Shown here: positions 15,342 to 17,082 of the stretch, piece after piece
How the letters are laid out: every line of letters starts with the position of its first letter
How positions within the stretch are numbered: the first letter of the stretch is position 1
Origin: Candidatus Heimdallarchaeota archaeon
Lineage (GTDB): Archaea; Asgardarchaeota; Heimdallarchaeia; Heimdallarchaeales; Heimdallarchaeaceae
DNA: 17,082 nucleotides
Assembly: GCA_023135215.1 (NCBI GenBank)
Contig: JAGLTP010000375.1
Coordinates: 1 to 17,082, forward strand
Reading direction: 5' to 3'
Position numbers and translations under genes: made by a program
The notes under the pieces: model-generated
Database searches by the model: none
Seen by the model: the letters and a program-made list of their open reading frames with translations, nothing else
Told to the model about the DNA's origin: nothing

Positions 15342-16916
15342 TCAAGTTAATCGATTTAGAGCGATTCTACGAAGAGTTTGTTGATGATCAAGTAATGTTT
15401 CCTCTAATCTGGTAAAATTGTGTTCTCTGCAGCGTTTAATAGCCATAAAATGCAAAGCTGGAGCAAGTGGGTCACCATTATTGAATTCACCAGCTTGAAT
15501 AAAAGCTTCCATAAAGATTCTCATCTCTAAAACCTCGATTCGGTCAAGTTGTTCCTTGTACTTCTTTAATAGGGGGTAGATTTCTGAAAAACGACTAATT
15601 TTATAATATTCTTGTGCAGCTAATAAATCTGCAAAAGCTTTCTCGATATATGTCATTCTTTCTTCTACTGGTCTTCTTTGTAAAATTCTTGTATATCTAA
15701 GTACTTGTTGTTCTTCAATATGAATTGTTTTTTCAATGAGGAAATTAATGATATGTTCAACTCTTCTTGTACTTGGATTATCTAGGTTTCTTATTTTTAT
15801 CAACTGCTCTTTAGTTAGATTTGCATTCAGAAGAAATTCACTAAATATTATTGCGTTGCTATGATATCTATCAAGATTATTAATGATAGATTGTTTTAAT
15901 TCTTGCTCAGTTTTAATCGTAAAATCTACCAGTCTAGAATTAATATAAAACTTAGTTAGATTGAGAGTATGAATAATTTGTTCCTTATTAAAAGAATCAA
16001 GGTTTTTTGTAGCAATTCCCTCTTCTAGTAACTCGTCAATCTCTTTCATTTGTATGAGTGCTAATTCCAGTCTACCTTGAAGAGCATAAATTGTGGTTAA
16101 ATATGAGAGAGTTGTTATATAGTAACTTGAGTAGATACTTTTTTTGTAGATGGGTTTCATGATGGTTAATGATTCTATAAGGTATTTTTCCGCTTCATTA
16201 AGATTTAAAGATAACTCGTTACTGAAACCAAAAAAGAAATAAATAGTAGATTGAAGTTCCTTTGGTGTTTTAATAAAAAGATTACTGCTACTTAGAATCT
16301 TTCTTGTTAACTTCATTGATTGCTTTCTATTTTGTGTTTGTTGATAGATAATAGTCAAAATACCCAAAGATCCAACTAATCCATGGAAGTACCCTTCAGA
16401 ATAAAAGAAATCAATACATTCTTCTAGTATGCTTGCACTTCTATGATTCCTGTTTCCTAACCAGTTTTCTACTGCATACGAATATCTGCAAAAATTTTTT
16501 GTATATTCATCAACGTCTGACGATTCTTCAATTATTTTAATTGCATTAATTATACTTTCAGAACTTTTGATTTTATTGCCTATTAACTTTTCAACGTGCC
16601 AAGAAAGCTGTTCAGCTAGTACTAATCCTGTATTGTAATTTATTATCTTAGACAAACTACGCATTTTCGAAAGTGTATCAGATGTTTCGTGCATTCTATC
16701 TTTAAAATGATATATCTGTCTGATTTTCAAATCATATAAATCAACTAGAGTTTTGTTGTCTCCAAAAATTTCATTTTTCTTAATAGCTCTATCTATTAAT
16801 TTTTCCATATTAATTGATTTTTCATTAGAACAAACAACACGGAGTTTGTTTATATAGAGACGAAAATCACCTGGTATAGTTATTAGATTTAGTTCCTGAA
16901 TTATATTGGTTTTCAC
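15342..16916 (-). CDS. TPR-like helical-repeat protein, unknown function
   Basis: This 524-residue protein is almost entirely alpha-helical and has no membrane segment or signal peptide. Several segments look like degenerate TPR units, for example 'GLVGSLGILTIIYQQTQNRKQSMKLTRKIL' in part near 180-210, 'ELSLNLNEAEKYLIESL' near 235-250 and 'LSYLTTIYALQGRLELALIQM' near 270-290. The C-terminal third is more basic and helical and has no obvious repeat. TPR proteins are scaffolds for protein complexes; no partner is evident. Many such divergent TPR proteins occur in Asgard genomes. A consensus TATA box 31 bp upstream implies a near-leaderless mRNA and supports the start at ATG 16916. Confidence 0.65.
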   Translation of the reverse strand: MKTNIIQELNLITIPGDFRLYINKLRVVCSNEKSINMEKLIDRAIKKNEIFGDNKTLVDLYDLKIRQIYHFKDRMHETSDTLSKMRSLSKIINYNTGLVLAEQLSWHVEKLIGNKIKSSESIINAIKIIEESSDVDEYTKNFCRYSYAVENWLGNRNHRSASILEECIDFFYSEGYFHGLVGSLGILTIIYQQTQNRKQSMKLTRKILSSSNLFIKTPKELQSTIYFFFGFSNELSLNLNEAEKYLIESLTIMKPIYKKSIYSSYYITTLSYLTTIYALQGRLELALIQMKEIDELLEEGIATKNLDSFNKEQIIHTLNLTKFYINSRLVDFTIKTEQELKQSIINNLDRYHSNAIIFSEFLLNANLTKEQLIKIRNLDNPSTRRVEHIINFLIEKTIHIEEQQVLRYTRILQRRPVEERMTYIEKAFADLLAAQEYYKISRFSEIYPLLKKYKEQLDRIEVLEMRIFMEAFIQAGEFNNGDPLAPALHFMAIKRCREHNFTRLEETLLDHQQTLRRIALNRLT

Positions 16917-16946
16917 TATTATCCATTCATTTTATCAGTAAATTGG

Positions 16947-16954
16947 TTTATAAA
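16947..16954 (-). promoter_or_regulatory. TATA box of the TPR-like gene
   Basis: TTTATAAA on the minus strand is a perfect archaeal TATA box about 34 bp before ATG 16916. It predicts a start near 16925 and a leader of fewer than 10 nt. Confidence 0.68.
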
Positions 16955-16960
16955 GGAGAG

Positions 16961-16996
16961 AAAAAAAACCTCTTTTAAATTTAGCTGTTAAAAGAG
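16961..16996 (-). terminator. Hairpin plus poly-T terminator
   Basis: On the minus strand a perfect 9-bp stem (CTCTTTTAA at 16996-16988, TTAAAAGAG at 16978-16970) with a 9-nt loop is followed after GG by T8 (16968-16961). It would end transcription coming from beyond the right edge, immediately before the TPR gene promoter. Confidence 0.65.
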
Positions 16997-17002
16997 ATAA
17001 AA

Positions 17003-17074
17003 TTAACCTGGCGACCAGAAAGGTGGGAGTATTCCTTCATCTCCCTCGTCGGGATCATATCGTATGTTCATCAT
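17003..17074 (-). CDS. Possible 23-residue micro-ORF ahead of a terminator
   Basis: On the minus strand, two adjacent ATGs (17074 and 17071) open a frame of 23 residues: an acidic start with 'YDPDEGDEG' and a compact 'ILPPFWSPG' end. An in-frame TGA lies two codons upstream of the first ATG, so it is not simply the tail of a longer intact gene. The stop is 7 bp before the terminator hairpin, as expected for a gene end. It could be a real micropeptide, the end of a gene broken by a frameshift beyond the window edge, or chance. Confidence 0.3.
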   Translation of the reverse strand: MMNIRYDPDEGDEGILPPFWSPG

Positions 17075-17082
17075 GCATCACT

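Overview
The window most likely comes from an Asgard archaeon of the Heimdall/Loki type. This is inferred from gene content; no 16S rRNA is present to confirm it. Four signs point there. Protein genes are archaeal: P0/L10 and L12 have the acidic archaeal/eukaryotic tail, and RadB-like and KaiC-like ATPases are present. Eukaryote-like genes are present: a Ras-like small GTPase beside a Roadblock/LC7 protein, and a three-helix membrane protein resembling the eukaryotic oligosaccharyltransferase subunit OSTC/OST3. Promoters are archaeal, with TATA boxes about 25 bp from near-leaderless starts and poly-T terminators. The 23S rRNA gene has bulge-helix-bulge (BHB) processing features. Protein-coding DNA is AT-rich; the rRNA gene is much richer in GC.

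Layout, left to right. 75-713 (+) is a RadB-family protein with a degraded nucleotide-binding site, ending 3 bp from the convergent OSTC/OST3-like gene (717-1154, -). A probable winged-helix protein (1275-2033, -) diverges from a five-gene + strand cluster (2158-5769): KaiC-like ATPase, Roadblock protein, FIST sensor protein, Ras-like GTPase and a small Cys/His protein. Convergent to that cluster is the ribosomal operon L1-L10-L12 (7820 to 5847, -), without L11. Upstream of it lies a large membrane-anchored HerA/VirB4-type ATPase (7962-10799, -). A stand-alone 23S rRNA gene (about 14348 to 10932, -) follows, with its own promoter, a 26-bp processing stem and a poly-T terminator. A cytidine deaminase (14686-15114, +) meets a 49-residue zinc-ribbon gene (15111-15260, -) with overlapping stop codons. 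A 524-residue helical-repeat protein (15342-16916, -) and a possible micro-ORF end the window.

Two points deserve most attention. First, the 23S gene is interrupted by a 342-nt insert exactly in the peptidyl-transferase loop (E. coli A2450/A2451 by eye). Its ends form a textbook BHB: a 4-bp GGGG/CCCC helix between two 3-nt bulges, plus an 8-bp inner helix. It looks like an ORF-less archaeal rRNA intron. Second, the 2158-5769 cluster puts a ligand sensor (FIST), a Ras-like GTPase, its probable Roadblock regulator and a KaiC-type ATPase in one transcription unit. That is a plausible uncharacterised signalling module.

No CRISPR array, insertion sequence, tRNA, 16S or 5S gene was seen.
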